This document shows, in pieces, positions 1 to 9,984 of a DNA stretch of 64,000 nucleotides (position 1 is the stretch's first letter; every line of letters starts with the position of its first letter). The notes below the pieces were generated by a model. That model worked only from the letters and a program-made list of their open reading frames with translations. It was not told the origin of the DNA and did no database searches. The stretch lies in NCBI GenBank assembly GCA_963576565.1, contig OY755042.1, positions 12,688,262 to 12,752,261 of the forward strand, given 5' to 3'. The translations under genes were made by a program, and so were the position numbers. This stretch comes from Aspidapion aeneum. Its lineage: Eukaryota; Arthropoda; Insecta; Coleoptera; Brentidae.

Positions 1-617
1 TGAAGGTAGCTGATTTCTCTCTTTAATACTTAGTGATGACATAACCTTGAAAAGTTCTTCAAGGCTCGTAAAACCTTTAAATTTGGCCTGGGATTGTAAT
101 TTTAAGTTATTGAAGCCTTCAATTGTGTCATAAATTAACTCTTCTTCAGTTAAGTTGCACTGATTCCCCATGACTTTCTCTGTAAAATAATCAGAAAATC
201 TTTCAGTTTTTCCCAACTTTCTAGCTCAAAATTGCTTTATTAATGTAATTTTGTCTTGGTGACTCCGAAACATCGACGAAATTCGGTCTTTAAAATCTAA
301 TAGGCTTAGGGAAATGTGTTCAGTTGAAATGATACCATTTTTCAGCATTGTCACTCAATTTCTTTATGATTGATAGCATAAAAATTTGGTCATCAATCTC
401 GTAAGCTTCTTGAATTTTATTCAATGTTTGTACCCAAAGGTCAACGTTTTTTGAGGGCAAACCTCGAAATTTTGGTATTAAAGTTCATCGTCAATTCTTG
501 CCGTCTACTTACTGGGCTCGCATTTATAGCGGCCTTAATCACTTCCTCAATGTTAATCGACATAAAAGGGTTGTTTGCTGCTGAAGGCGTTGATGGCGTC
601 TTACCGTCCGTCGACAT
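1..617 (-). pseudogene. Degenerate Ty3/gypsy-like gag fragment
   Basis: Reading leftwards from an ATG at 617, the minus strand gives an N-terminus beginning MSTDGKTPSTPSAANNPF. A frame shift follows, then a stretch containing LPSKNVDLWVQTLNKIQEAY and ending in AEKWYHFN. The order 'W..tl..i...y...D', then 'L...A..WY', is the usual core of Ty3/gypsy-type Gag proteins of insects. The rest, towards position 1, is full of stops, so this is a dead copy cut by the window edge. No protease or reverse transcriptase is visible because the element would continue to the left. The assignment to Ty3/gypsy rests on pattern recognition alone. Confidence 0.55.
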
Positions 618-629
618 TTTGTTTATTGA

Positions 630-960
630 AATCTTAAAATATCGTCGTATGTAGTGGACTTTTTGGCGATCCCACTTCTGAAGCTGAAAGCTATTTTTCC
701 TTATAATTGATTAACGTAAATATTTAGTTTTACATTTAGCTTTATTGCTACAAAAAAGATGGCCGGAAACGAAGTCCTTAGTAGAGGGCGCTCAATCCAT
801 CAGCTGACGAGAGTTGGGCATAGGGCGGGAAATTTAAAAGCGAAGTAAAGTAAAATTGCTACAATAATATATTTAAACTCATTTTTATGCTAAATGTTCT
901 GTATTACCTATATGATGTCATGAATGTCCCTATATTTTTATAATAAATTAACGTTATTAA
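630..960 (-). mobile_element. Possible leader and LTR of the gag element
   Basis: On the minus strand, just upstream of the gag ATG, there is TTCAGAAGTGGGATC (about 667-681). This resembles the leader/primer-binding stretch following the 5' LTR in some insect Ty3-type elements. Further upstream lies an AT-rich block with AATAAA (about 740-760). The LTR borders could not be fixed because only one LTR would lie in the window. Confidence 0.25.
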
Positions 961-2025
961 ATTTAGACTTTAAAATCGTATGATAGTATTTAACAGGGAT
1001 CTTGTAGCGACGTTAAAAGTTTAATTTTATTATCAGGTTTTTTTATTATTGTTGTTTTGTGTCTTTTTCTTTTTTAAATTCTAAACCTGTATACTTAAAT
1101 TGAAACATGACTGGAAACTTAACTAACAAATAATCTAACAAGTTAATTTAACAACTAAAATTAATATTGAGTTTTCTGTTCTCTAGGCGATTTTACAAAT
1201 TATTTCTTTTTATTGAGATACTTTTCAATAAGATTTTTTTTCCTATATAGGTGCTAGTTTAGGCTTTGTTAATAAGAGTTTGTATATTCTTGTATAATAA
1301 AGCATGTTTGAACCAGTACTGGTTTGAACTGAACTGAACTTTTCAATAAAGAATTTCATTTCATTGCAAAAATATATTAGTTCACTATTAACAATAAAAG
1401 CAAAATCCGATATACCTATTGTAAAAACCGCAGAAGTCAGGAAAATACTTATTCCGGGCTTTCTATCTCGGTGGTCTTGGATTGCACTGCTCCCATTGTG
1501 CACCGCATTTACTAGGTGCAGTGCTGCTTCCGTGTGCACTAGACAGTGTTCTGTGACTTCTATGGATCAGCTGATAAATAAAATGGCCGGCTGAATGGTT
1601 TTTGTTTGTTTCCGTGTTTTCTTAAATTTCTTGTTTAACTTCTGACTGTGAAGGCCTGTTTAAGCTGTTTTGTTTATGCGCATTACATGTAAGTAAATTA
1701 TATTTATCTTCAGTAGCTGAAATTTAAATTACCGGGTAGGGACAAAAGTAATCAACCTCCCAATCCACAGTACAATTATACCATAGTGAATTTAACAATT
1801 TTCTTTATTAGTTTTATGAAAAAATCTTTTTATAGGTAGTTAACACCATCTGAGAGTAGGGAGTTTTTGGACCATTTATTTGATACTTCATTGTGGTAGT
1901 GGTAAGGTTTATGATAAGCATTGTGTCTAAGCTGTAAGCACTAACAAAATGTCATTCCATAGAGGTAATGAACCCTTACCACTGCCCTAAGCTAGAGAGC
2001 CTTTCTTTAGAATAGAATATAATAG
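961..2025. other. AT-rich intergenic DNA without recognised gene
   Basis: No exon with splice sites or recognisable protein similarity was found. A run around 1330-1375 (AATAAAG followed by TTTCATTTCATT) looks like the 3' tail of a plus-strand LINE copy, but no coding part of such an element is readable upstream. Confidence 0.4.
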
Positions 2026-2294
2026 AATTTATTTATTTGATTTTTACAAATGCATTTTACATTGTATACCCATTTATCATATTTAAAAAAATATTTTTTT
2101 AAACAACAAAAATATTATTTTGTCTTAATTGTTAAATAATTTAAAATATACACGACAGTTTAAAATTATTATCCACAAAATGTTTTTTCAATCACTCAGA
2201 AACATTAAAAATAAAAACATTTACATGTAAAAACACTATCAGACTACATTTACATTAAAAAAAGATGAAGATATAAAATTTGCCTAGAATTTAA

Positions 2295-2500
2295 GAAGAA
2301 ATTCCTTTCCCAATAACTTAACCACTGGATCTTCAAAATGCTCTCTTGTTGAATTTTTTAAGTTTTGTTTCTATTAGCTTTTGGGGTAGGTTTCTAAATG
2401 CAACTGGTATGTGACACTTCTGGATGAAACTAAAGTGTGCAATGTCTGATGTAAGCTTTTGTTTATTTCTTGTTGAGTATTTATGATTTATTTTTAAGTC
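2295..2500 (-). pseudogene. LINE reverse transcriptase, C-terminal tail fragment
   Basis: The minus-strand translation (with frame shifts) contains a tail with INTR..., then HFSFIQKCHIPVAFRNLPQK and KLKKFNKR. This is the typical end of Jockey-type LINE polyproteins (YxTRxK ... NxLP ... Fk). An (AAAT)-like tail follows at 2030-2045 on the same strand. The matching middle part of the same kind of element lies at 3590-3720 (motif YGLVFWGNSSDTKRILKLQKK), so one LINE appears to have been split by the insertion of a second LINE at 2600-3565. Only fragments remain and there is no open frame. Confidence 0.6.
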
Positions 2501-2599
2501 TTTGATTTATTTTTGAGATCTTGATCTTTAAGAATAAATAATACACTTTCCCATATGTATACATTGTAAGTAGTGTGTATATTATTATTAATAAAGTAT

Positions 2600-3565
2600 T
2601 TATTTATTTATTTATCAACAGAATCCATTTACAATATAGAAATCTTTAAAAAAAAACAATATTTCCAAAATCATTTTAGAAATCACAGACACTAACACAG
2701 TTTCAATAATGACTACAATATAGCAGGAACTTATAAAATACTTTTTAGGTGTTTTTTAAATAAATTAATTTTTGAGTCAAAAATATTTGCCTTGACAGGC
2801 TGTTGGCACTACATACTAATCATGTAGTTGGTTCATTAATACCATAATTAGTGTGATGGAATGGTACTGAAAAAATTTCTGAATGCCTATTATTTCTATT
2901 GGGAACTTTAAGTTTAAAAAGGGATAACAGCTGAGGACAATCTATTGCTGAATTGATCACCCTGTGAAGGAAACATAAGTCTAATAAAGTTCTTCTTGAC
3001 TCCAAAGTAGGTACATTCAAACTATTTCTTACCCACCCATAGTTGCATTCTTCTCACCGATATCCACTCCTAAAGGCTGCCACTGTCTAAAATTTATTTT
3101 GAACTCTTTCAATCTGCTTAATGTAACAACCATATGAAGGGGACCACAGGACCGTTCCATATTCTAAGATAGGAGCACAATAAAGTGTCTTAAATGTAAA
3201 CAATGACATGTCTATTGATGAATGTTGGCTAAAACCCAATACCTTCATTGCTCTATTTGTTACCTGACTAATGTGGCTGGAAAATGACAATTTACTGTCG
3301 ATCACAACTCCCAAGTCTGATATTTCTGTTTTAGAGGCAATTGGTAAGTTATTTATTAAGTAAATAAAATTTATAGGATATTTTTTAATCTTGAAAAGGT
3401 TATTTTATGACATTTTTTAATGTTAAGAGACATTTTGTTTACATAGCACCAGTCAAAAAATAATTCAAGGCCCCCCTGGAGAAGCAAAGCATCATTCAAT
3501 GATTTGACCTTTCTAAAAAGTTTTACATCATCAGCATTATCAGCAAAGAAGATACATAAGAATGA
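2600..3565 (-). pseudogene. Truncated LINE reverse transcriptase (copy B)
   Basis: A 5'-truncated non-LTR retrotransposon on the minus strand. From 3565 leftwards one reads FADNADDVKLF, then DWCYVNKMSLNIKKC, then LGVVIDSKLSFSSHI, YCAPILEYGTVLWSP and IERVQNKF, and later a tail with LDLCFLHRVINSAI. The catalytic FADD motif carries a small in-frame duplication (FADN-ADDV) and so is altered. Frame shifts separate the pieces (open stretches 3087-3314 and 2820-3020). It ends in an (AAAT)n tail at about 2590-2615, as expected for a LINE 3' end. The family is CR1/Jockey-like by motif order; the clade is not resolved. Confidence 0.75.
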
Positions 3566-3589
3566 TACAATTTTTCAGATTATGTACCA

Positions 3590-3730
3590 AATCGACTATT
3601 ATCCCTGTTTTTTAGTTCAAATAGGAATTTTTTTTGTAGTTTTAAAATTCTTTTAGTATCACTTGAGTTTCCCCAGAAAACAAGCCCATACTGTATCATG
3701 GACTGCACTGAGAGCATACACATATCTGCT
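3590..3730 (-). pseudogene. LINE reverse transcriptase, middle fragment (copy A)
   Basis: The minus strand reads YALSAV, then after a one-base shift MIQYGLVFWGNSSDTKRILK and LQKKF. This is the 'YG..fWGns....if.lQKkaIR' block of Jockey-type LINEs. It probably belongs to the same copy as the tail at 2295-2500. Confidence 0.6.
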
Positions 3731-3734
3731 TAAT

Positions 3735-3890
3735 GACATACAAATAATATGCAATCTAAAATTTAGTAAGCAGACTTTACAGTTCACTAAAAAAAACTAT
3801 TTCCCACACCATTTACATGTAGGAAAAATCTTAAAATTTTGTACCTTAAATGAACACAACATGCACAGCAATTTCAAATTGTCATTTTAA
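3735..3890. repeat. Dispersed repeat, first copy (second at 6010-6170)
   Basis: The 150-bp segment containing 'ATGCAATCTAAAAYTTARTA' and 'CACTAAAAAA...CTATTTCCCACACCAYYTAC' recurs in the same orientation at about 6010-6170 with moderate divergence. It lies next to LINE copy A and may be part of that element. Confidence 0.6.
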
Positions 3891-4002
3891 AATCACAGTA
3901 TTTTCTGTTTATATAAAAATTCTTGGTATAAAAAGAAAAATGGAATAAAAATCCATAGGGTTAGCACTGAATTTTCTAATTACATTATTTTTCTTATTAT
4001 TT

Positions 4003-4137
4003 CATGAAAATGACAAAGATGGCTGAGTACCGGTTGGGGGCCGACTACTGGCGCATTTACCCTACCTAGCCAGGAATCGAACCCGGACCGCGGGTGTGGG
4101 AAACAAACATTGCTACCAGTACACCACGACGGCGACT
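4003..4137 (-). mobile_element. tRNA-derived SINE
   Basis: The minus strand from 4137 has an A-box-like GTGGTGTACTGGTAGC and a good B box, GGTTCGATTCC, 30-40 bp later (about 4073-4083). A non-tRNA body follows (GTCGGCCCCCAACCGGTAC...). This order is that of a tRNA-head SINE transcribed by RNA polymerase III. The body alone recurs at 8640-8712, which supports a mobile SINE rather than a functional tRNA gene. It sits directly 3' of the LINE at 4180-5210. Confidence 0.65.
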
Positions 4138-4177
4138 ATAAACGTAGTATGTGATAGAATATCACCAGTTTCCAACA

Positions 4178-5215
4178 TTATTTATTTATTTACTGGTTTC
4201 AACTTACAGAACAAAAGTTCCAAATAGTTTACAGTAGATATAAACATAAAAAAAAACAATCAACAAAAGAGTAAAAACAAGAGAGAAAATCAAATAATCA
4301 GGTACTAGTTGATTCTTCGCAGAACTTGTGTCTTCAACATTCTTTGGCTCATGTGAAAAATGTCAAAATCCAGAAAGTTTCTGTTGTAGTTTCTTAACAG
4401 CCTGTGCGAGAACGAGTTCATTCCATAGTTAGTTCTATGTGTGCTGATGTAGAACAATTCATTTGAGCGAGTTACAGCGGGCACTTTCAAAGTAATTTTA
4501 GCCAGTATTTTACTGCAGTTGATTGAGTCAGAAATAACTTTATGAAGAAAGAATAACTGAGAGTTTCTGCAACACTTTTCAAGGCTTTTCATTCCTAGTA
4601 AGAGCAGCCTGGTTGGGTATGGCACATCTTTGTAGGGAAATCTCATTTTCCATAATAGAAAATTGCAGAACTTTTTCTGAACACGTTCAATGCGGTTGAT
4701 GTGTAACTGGTAATTTGGTGACCATATAATGGAGTTGTACTCGAGAATGGAATGAACTAAACAATTGTAAAGTGACATTATTGCCCGGGTATCATGAATG
4801 AATTTGCAAGTTCTTTTGATGAATCCGATGAGGCGGAAGCTTTTCAAAGTAGCATTATCGATATGTTGCGTAAATGTCAATTCTGTATCAAAGGTGACCC
4901 CGAGATCGTTCATTTTATCAACTGACTCGAGTTTTTTGTTTTCAATTTGATAGTCAAATATAATTGGGTTTTTGCATTGGAAAAATCTCATTATTTTGCA
5001 CTTACGGATGTTTAGACTAAGAAAGTTCGCTTTGCACCAATCACTAAAGTTATCAAGTTCTGTTTGAATATTCACACAATCAGCGAGGTTAGTAACAATC
5101 GCGAAGAACTTCAAATCATCAGCGTACAGAAGACACCGACAGAAAGAAAACAACGAAACTGCATCGTTGATGAACAACAGAAACAAGATGAGACTAATTA
5201 AAAACATTTATTTTT
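4178..5215 (-). mobile_element. 5'-truncated LINE with open reverse transcriptase C-terminal part
   Basis: This non-LTR element starts abruptly near 5215, inside the reverse transcriptase, and ends in an (AAAT)n tail near 4180-4195. Such 5' truncation is the usual product of target-primed reverse transcription. It contains the 300-aa open frame 4305-5207. Confidence 0.8.
4305..5207 (-). CDS. Partial LINE reverse transcriptase (300 aa, N-terminus missing)
   Basis: The open frame covers the C-terminal half of a non-LTR reverse transcriptase. It begins close to LFLFINDAV and carries the catalytic YADDLK box around residues 28-33. Then come DWCKANFLSLNIRKCK (thumb side), NDLGVTFDTELTFTQHID, and SILEYNSIIWSPNY with IERVQKKFC (conserved connection region). 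The motif set is that of CR1/Jockey-like elements. There is no endonuclease domain and fingers motifs 0-A are lost, so the protein cannot be functional alone. The intact frame suggests a fairly recent insertion. The methionine start is only the first in-frame ATG after the truncation. Confidence 0.8.
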   Translation of the reverse strand: MFLISLILFLLFINDAVSLFSFCRCLLYADDLKFFAIVTNLADCVNIQTELDNFSDWCKANFLSLNIRKCKIMRFFQCKNPIIFDYQIENKKLESVDKMNDLGVTFDTELTFTQHIDNATLKSFRLIGFIKRTCKFIHDTRAIMSLYNCLVHSILEYNSIIWSPNYQLHINRIERVQKKFCNFLLWKMRFPYKDVPYPTRLLLLGMKSLEKCCRNSQLFFLHKVISDSINCSKILAKITLKVPAVTRSNELFYISTHRTNYGMNSFSHRLLRNYNRNFLDFDIFHMSQRMLKTQVLRRIN

Positions 5216-5662
5216 TAAAATAAGGACAAAAAGAAAGGTTAGGTTTTAATATTATTTTGACTTTTTCAATTGACAGTTTTAAATGTGTCGCAAAAACTCT
5301 GAGGAGTGTGGCTGCCACCAAGGCTGTTGAAGTTGTCAAAATTTTTATCAGTCCAAAAACTCCCTATTAACACAAAACTGCCTGAGCAAAAACTAAAAAC
5401 TGCTTTTTAGGTCATGTTTCTTTAAAAACAAATTTTATTTCTTTGTGAGAGATTTTTTAAGTACAATAAACAAAAAAGGAAAAAACAAAAGTCAAAGTAT
5501 TTTTGGATTAAACCAGTGGCTTTAGTTGGATTACCTAAAATGGTGATAAAACACCAAAGAAAAAAGAAAATTAAATTCTACATCAAAACGAAAACAAACG
5601 TCATGTGACATGATTTCAAACATGCGCAAAACTAAAAATATTTATTTTTATTTATATCCTAA

Positions 5663-5832
5663 TACACTCGGATCTCTATAACTCGAACTTAAAGGGACAA
5701 CCAAAACAGTTCGAGTTATGGAGAGTTCGAGTTATAGAAATTCAAGTTAATGAGGTTAAAATACATATAAAAAGCGCAGGGACTTCTTAAAAGGTTTGAG
5801 TTATAGAGGTTCGAGTTAGAGAGCTTCGACTA
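5663..5832. mobile_element. Pogo/Tigger-like MITE
   Basis: The left end reads CACTCGGATCTCTATAACTC and the reverse complement of the right end AGTCGAAGCTCTCTAACTCG. TA lies at each border. Internally the motif TTCGAGTTATAGA is repeated several times (5709-5815). Repeated CTCGAGTTATAG-type subterminal motifs with TA flanks are typical of pogo/Tigger-derived MITEs. There is no coding capacity. Confidence 0.6.
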
Positions 5833-6009
5833 TATTTATTTTTATCTGTATTAACCGAGCATCTGCTCTAAAAGTATGGTAGTTGAAGGGAGCCGACTAA
5901 TGGTTTTGAGAAAAATATTCAGTTGGCAGCTCCACTGACATGTGGGTTTGTAGAATTATTTGTTATTATATCTTTTTATGATTTTTAGCATTAAATGACT
6001 ACAAAAAGA

Positions 6010-6170
6010 CCTCTTAAATGATATGCAATCTAAAACTTAATAAGGAGAATTTACAGTTCACTAAAAAATACTATTTCCCACACCACCTACATGTAGCAAA
6101 AATCTTAAAATTTCTTACCTTAAACGAACACAACGTGCGCGGTAATTTCAAGCTCTTACAAAATTTGAGT
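6010..6170. repeat. Dispersed repeat, second copy (first at 3735-3890)
   Basis: Same segment and orientation as 3735-3890, moderately diverged. The similar peptides in the plus frames of the two copies reflect the shared DNA, not a gene. Confidence 0.6.
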
Positions 6171-6335
6171 ATAATTATAAACATTTCACCTATAAAAATA
6201 ATTCAATAGATTGATGTGGTAAAATAGTTATTTAAACAACAAGGTTTGAAAACGACTCTTTGCACACGATCGAGACAGTTTGGTACAAGTCGAGGGAGTG
6301 TGCAAAGAGGTTTTCAAACGAGTTTTTTACAATAT

Positions 6336-6690
6336 TTTTTATACGACTGCTAATAAAGAAAGAAAAATCAAATTTTAATTTAACTTGTTTTTATTTCCGA
6401 CATTTTTACAACAAAACTTTAAAAATTCACCAATTTTTTGACGTATCTAATCAACAAAACATACGAGCAGTGACGGTTGCTACGGAACTAAGCCAACTTA
6501 TATTGATGGGTGACAACAACAAAAATCACAATGACGGGAGACCCGTATGCAGAATTGACATAGGCGTGCACAAAAATGACATAAGCGTGTGCAAAACGTT
6601 TTGCATACAGCGTGCGCAAAATGCCATTTTCAGATCGTGTTCTCCGTGCGCAAAACCCCCTTTTACAAAACAGTCGTATAAAAAATAAAT
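6336..6690. mobile_element. Short inverted-repeat element
   Basis: TATTTTTTATACGACTG at about 6336 faces its exact reverse complement at about 6672-6688, enclosing 350 bp. Just outside, 6245-6320 forms another imperfect inverted repeat (TTTGAAAACGACTCTTTGCA / TGTGCAAAGAGGTTTTCAAA). The interior carries the motif GTGCRCAAAA several times (6565-6655). It is probably a MITE or overlapping MITE ends; the family was not recognised. Confidence 0.45.
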
Positions 6691-7243
6691 TACAATAACA
6701 TTTCACTTATTCCACCCTATATGAACCTTAGGCTTGTACTGTAATTTTTTCCACAACAAATTTTTTGCACTTTATTTTAAATCTATTAAATACTAATATT
6801 GTTTATTTCCTGTGGCAAACTGTTAAATAATAGTAGCCCTTTCTGACATAAGAATCATTATGTTTGCATGAGCCCTCATATTGTATGAATGAATGTCTTG
6901 AATTGTTGTCAATTCTTGACAATAATTTAATAATAATATTTAATAGCTGTGCTTTTTTTACACATTAAAATTGCTCTCATACCTTTATTTTACTTTGTAG
7001 TTTTTGGAGAGCCTTAATTTCTGTAGCATGAAGAAAAAATAATAAACTTAAGCAATAATCAAAATGTGGTGCAATAATGAGTTTAAAGATGGTTAATTTT
7101 TCAAAGTATGATATTTTATTATCTAACCTATAAAGGAAGTACACTTTTTTTGCTACTTTCTTTTTTTTTCACATATTTGCAACATTCTTTTAAATTAAGT
7201 TCCTTATCATCAATTATTATTCTAATATATTTTTTTTTATTAT

Positions 7244-8516
7244 TACAAGCTTTTATTTAGCTTCACATGTTCTGTCTAACTAACTAACCATCAAATCTTG
7301 TGAAGCGTTTTTGACACACTTCCCATTATTCGATTTGGATGAAATTTGGTACACACATAGTGGTCCCATGACAATACAACATTAAGAAAAAAATATCCTC
7401 CCACCCCTACCCCCACCCCTTCTATAGAAAAATGTGTTTTTGACACACTTCCCGTTATCCGATTTGGATAAAATTTGGTATACACATAGTGGTCCGATGA
7501 TAATACAACAATAAGAAAAAAATTTCCTCCCACCCCTACTCCCACCCCCTTCCATAGAAAAATTGGTTTTTGACACACTTCCCGTTATCCGATTTGGATA
7601 AAATTTGGTATACATATAGTGATCCGATGACAATACAATATTAAGAAAAAAATATCCTCCCACCCCTACCCCCACCCCCTTTCATAGAAAAATTAGTTTT
7701 TGACACACTTCCCATTATCTGATTTGGATGAAATTTGGTATTCACATAGTGGTCCAATGACAATACAACATTAAAAAAAAATATCCTCCCACCCCTTCCA
7801 TAGAAAATGCGTTTTTGACACACTTCACTTCAAATGACTTTTATAAAATTTGGTATATGCATAAAGGTCCGATGGCAATACAGCCCAAACAAAAATATAT
7901 TTCTACCTCTACCCCCACCCTCTCCTTCCCCCAACTCACGATCAGCGATTTCATTATAATCTAGACTGTTCTCTTATTGAACAAATATTTTCATTTAATA
8001 GAGTAGATAGCTGAGACTAAAAAGTAGAAAATAAATTGGTAAAATTTTTTTTTAAGTCACAAGCTTTTATAAAATGCACTAAAAGTTAAAAAATAATTTT
8101 CTAACATTCTAATATTATCATAATAATAAAAGCGATGGCCGCAAATCAAAGCATAAGTTAATGTATATTTGTGATCTAAATACTTAAAGAATATTCAAAA
8201 TAGCAGGTCATCAAAGATATGTTTGATGTGCCGCAATGTTATGCCATTGCCATACCTATGTCAGAGAAATGCTGGGGTATCTTGGGTCGGGTTGGGTGGG
8301 TTTGGTACCTCTGCATTTTTCTGCTAGATTGATTCTTGCAAATAGTGATATTTAATTGATACGGATATCTTATCGTGCTAACATCGTCAAAATTTCCATC
8401 AGTCGGCCATCGCTTTTATTATTATGATAATATTAGAATGTTAGAAAATTATTTTTTAATTTTTAGTGCATTTTATAAAAGCTTGTGACTTAAAAAAATA
8501 TTTTTACCAATTTATT
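7244..8516 (+). mobile_element. Long-armed fold-back element, copy 1
   Basis: Order: an outer end with ACAAGCTTTTATTTA (7245); a block of tandem 115-130-bp repeats (7312-7900); an arm (7930-8145) ending AAGCGATGGCC; a 270-bp spacer; and the inverted arm starting GGCCATCGCTTTTATTATTA (8405-8510), which is cut short on the right. The same structure, reversed, lies at 9985-10965. No protein of recognised type is encoded. The gly/val-rich open frames on the minus strand are translations of the tandem repeats. Confidence 0.7.
7312..7905. repeat. Tandem repeat, about five units of 115-130 bp
   Basis: Units begin TTTTTGACACACTTCCC at about 7310, 7439, 7569, 7699 and 7814. Each contains CCGATTTGGATRAAATTTGG and a pyrimidine-rich stretch with CCTCCCACCCC. 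The last unit is diverged. A single diverged unit occurs in inverted orientation at 10740-10880 in the second copy of the element. Confidence 0.85.
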
Positions 8517-8639
8517 GTTTATTAACTTCTTCTATTGGCATATTCTTAACACTAATATAAAACTTAATTTTTTCTTGTTTGATTTTTGTAATTTGTTTTT
8601 ACTTGCTATTAACATAAATTTAGTTTTCAAAAAATTGAG

Positions 8640-8712
8640 TTTATGAAAATGACAACGATGGTCGGTACCGGTTGGGGGCCGACTACTGGGGCATTTACCC
8701 TATCACCCTAGT
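8640..8712 (-). mobile_element. Truncated SINE body
   Basis: This matches the body of the SINE at 4003-4137 (ACCGGTTGGGGGCCGACTAC... on the plus strand). It lacks the tRNA-like head with the promoter boxes, so it is a 5'-truncated copy. Confidence 0.6.
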
Positions 8713-8733
8713 TTTTATTTCCCTCAGTCTCGT

Positions 8734-8967
8734 CCCCTTAGTGCAACAACTAGATAACCTGAAATTGATAGTTTTGAGAAAATCTCAAGAAGTCTTTTTA
8801 TAAAATTTGCATTTTCGGAGTTATCTATTTCTTGTCACTCTTAAAACAACTTTGGTTACTCATACAAGATATCTAGATGTTGCATTAAAAAGAGAACACA
8901 GGTCAGCTTTAACTGAATAACTCATAATGCACACATTTTGAGTTATCTAGTTGTTGCACTAAGGGGG
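8734..8967. mobile_element. MITE with about 25-bp terminal inverted repeats
   Basis: The left end CCCCTTAGTGCAACAACTAG and the right end (its reverse complement, ending CTAAGGGGG) enclose 180 bp of non-coding DNA. The superfamily is not clear, since flanking target duplications could not be fixed. Confidence 0.7.
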
Positions 8968-9389
8968 CTATATGTTTTTGACATTTAGTATTTGCAGTGT
9001 TGTTTTGAAAAGTTTCTTTACAGAAGAGGATTTATTAATGTCAATCAAATCAGTGTAAGCTATTTTAGTTCAGGTTAGATTTGATAAGCATTATGGCAGG
9101 TTAGCTTAAGTTAAAAAAAAAAAAAAAATAAACTTGAAAATTGACCTGACTTATAGGAAAATAAATAGTCACACTTGTCAAATCTGCGCAGGAAATGGGA
9201 AGAAATTGATATCTGCCATTTTTTAACAGATTGAGCCAGACCAACTTTGACAGGCACAATTTAAAAGGCAGCGGCATTAAAATAAACTTGTGCTAACACA
9301 TATGGATCCACTGACATTTGGTGGTGGCTTATACTACACTTGTAACCGTGTTCTGAAGCCTGGTGATGCAGTTTTTGTGGTCCGGTGAC

Positions 9390-9945
9390 CAGTGGCGGCT
9401 GGTGACGTTATAAATTGGGGGCGGGGGCAGAACTTAAAACTTACCTAAACAATTTTATTTTAGGATTTTACAAACAAGCAACTACTTGGTGTAGTTTTTA
9501 GTTTATTTGTTTATAGATAAAGTCTATTCGCCCTTCTTTTACATGCGCAAAGTGCTCGGATTAGCACCAGTTTCAGACTCATCATGGCCCCATAGAGCAA
9601 CCTCAAAAATCCCACAGAATTTTAAACAGTCTATTAACCTACTAAGTATATGTCTATTTTTTGCCACATTTTCATTATGTTCGGTAATGTTTTGCCTATA
9701 GGCACTATTCAATTGGCACCTAATATCAGTCTTGCCTAGCATAGAAAATTCTATGTGGTGATTTAAATAAGTAGCACTTACTTTGTGTCTTTACAAAAAG
9801 GGCCTACTCTGGCCTACTTTTCAGACCTACGGGTCAACCCTCCCACTACTACTTGTGTCTTTAACTTTTCTTTCACTAAAGTGCTTGATATCACACATTC
9901 CCTTTGCCACCCACGAAGGATCACTTCGTGGATTGTTCATAATAA
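9390..9945 (-). pseudogene. hAT transposase remnant (DUF4371/ZMYM-like) with terminal motif
   Basis: The minus-strand open stretch 9742-9539 contains NITEHNENVAKNRHILSRLI followed by GIFEVALWGHDESETGANPS. This is the 'NR.iLkrlId...fl....a.rGHdEs' block of hAT transposases with a DUF4371 domain. Upstream (about 9945-9745, broken frames) WVAKGMCDIKHFSERK fits the zinc-finger region (W...g..d..h...) of the same family. At 9390 the sequence CAGTGGCGGCTGGTGAC is a typical hAT terminus. The rest of the transposase is missing, so the copy is dead. Confidence 0.7.
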
Positions 9946-9984
9946 GACAAATAAAGCAAAAATAAATTGGTAAAAAATTTCTCT

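Noticed and set aside
1243..1594. Overlapping open frames on both strands near 1.2-1.6 kb
   Set aside because: No recognisable protein, and no splice or start signals. Length is within expectation for chance frames.
4040..4137. Functional tRNA gene on the minus strand
   Set aside because: A and B boxes are present but the acceptor and anticodon arms do not pair properly, and a SINE body follows. The body recurs at 8640-8712.
1858..5367. Inverted match AGGGAGTTTTTGGAC at 1860 and 5352
   Set aside because: Only about 15 bp and AT-biased; no continued similarity, so it may be chance.
7291..7823. Gly/Val-rich minus-strand frames
   Set aside because: They are translations of the 115-130-bp tandem repeat in several frames; no protein family is involved.
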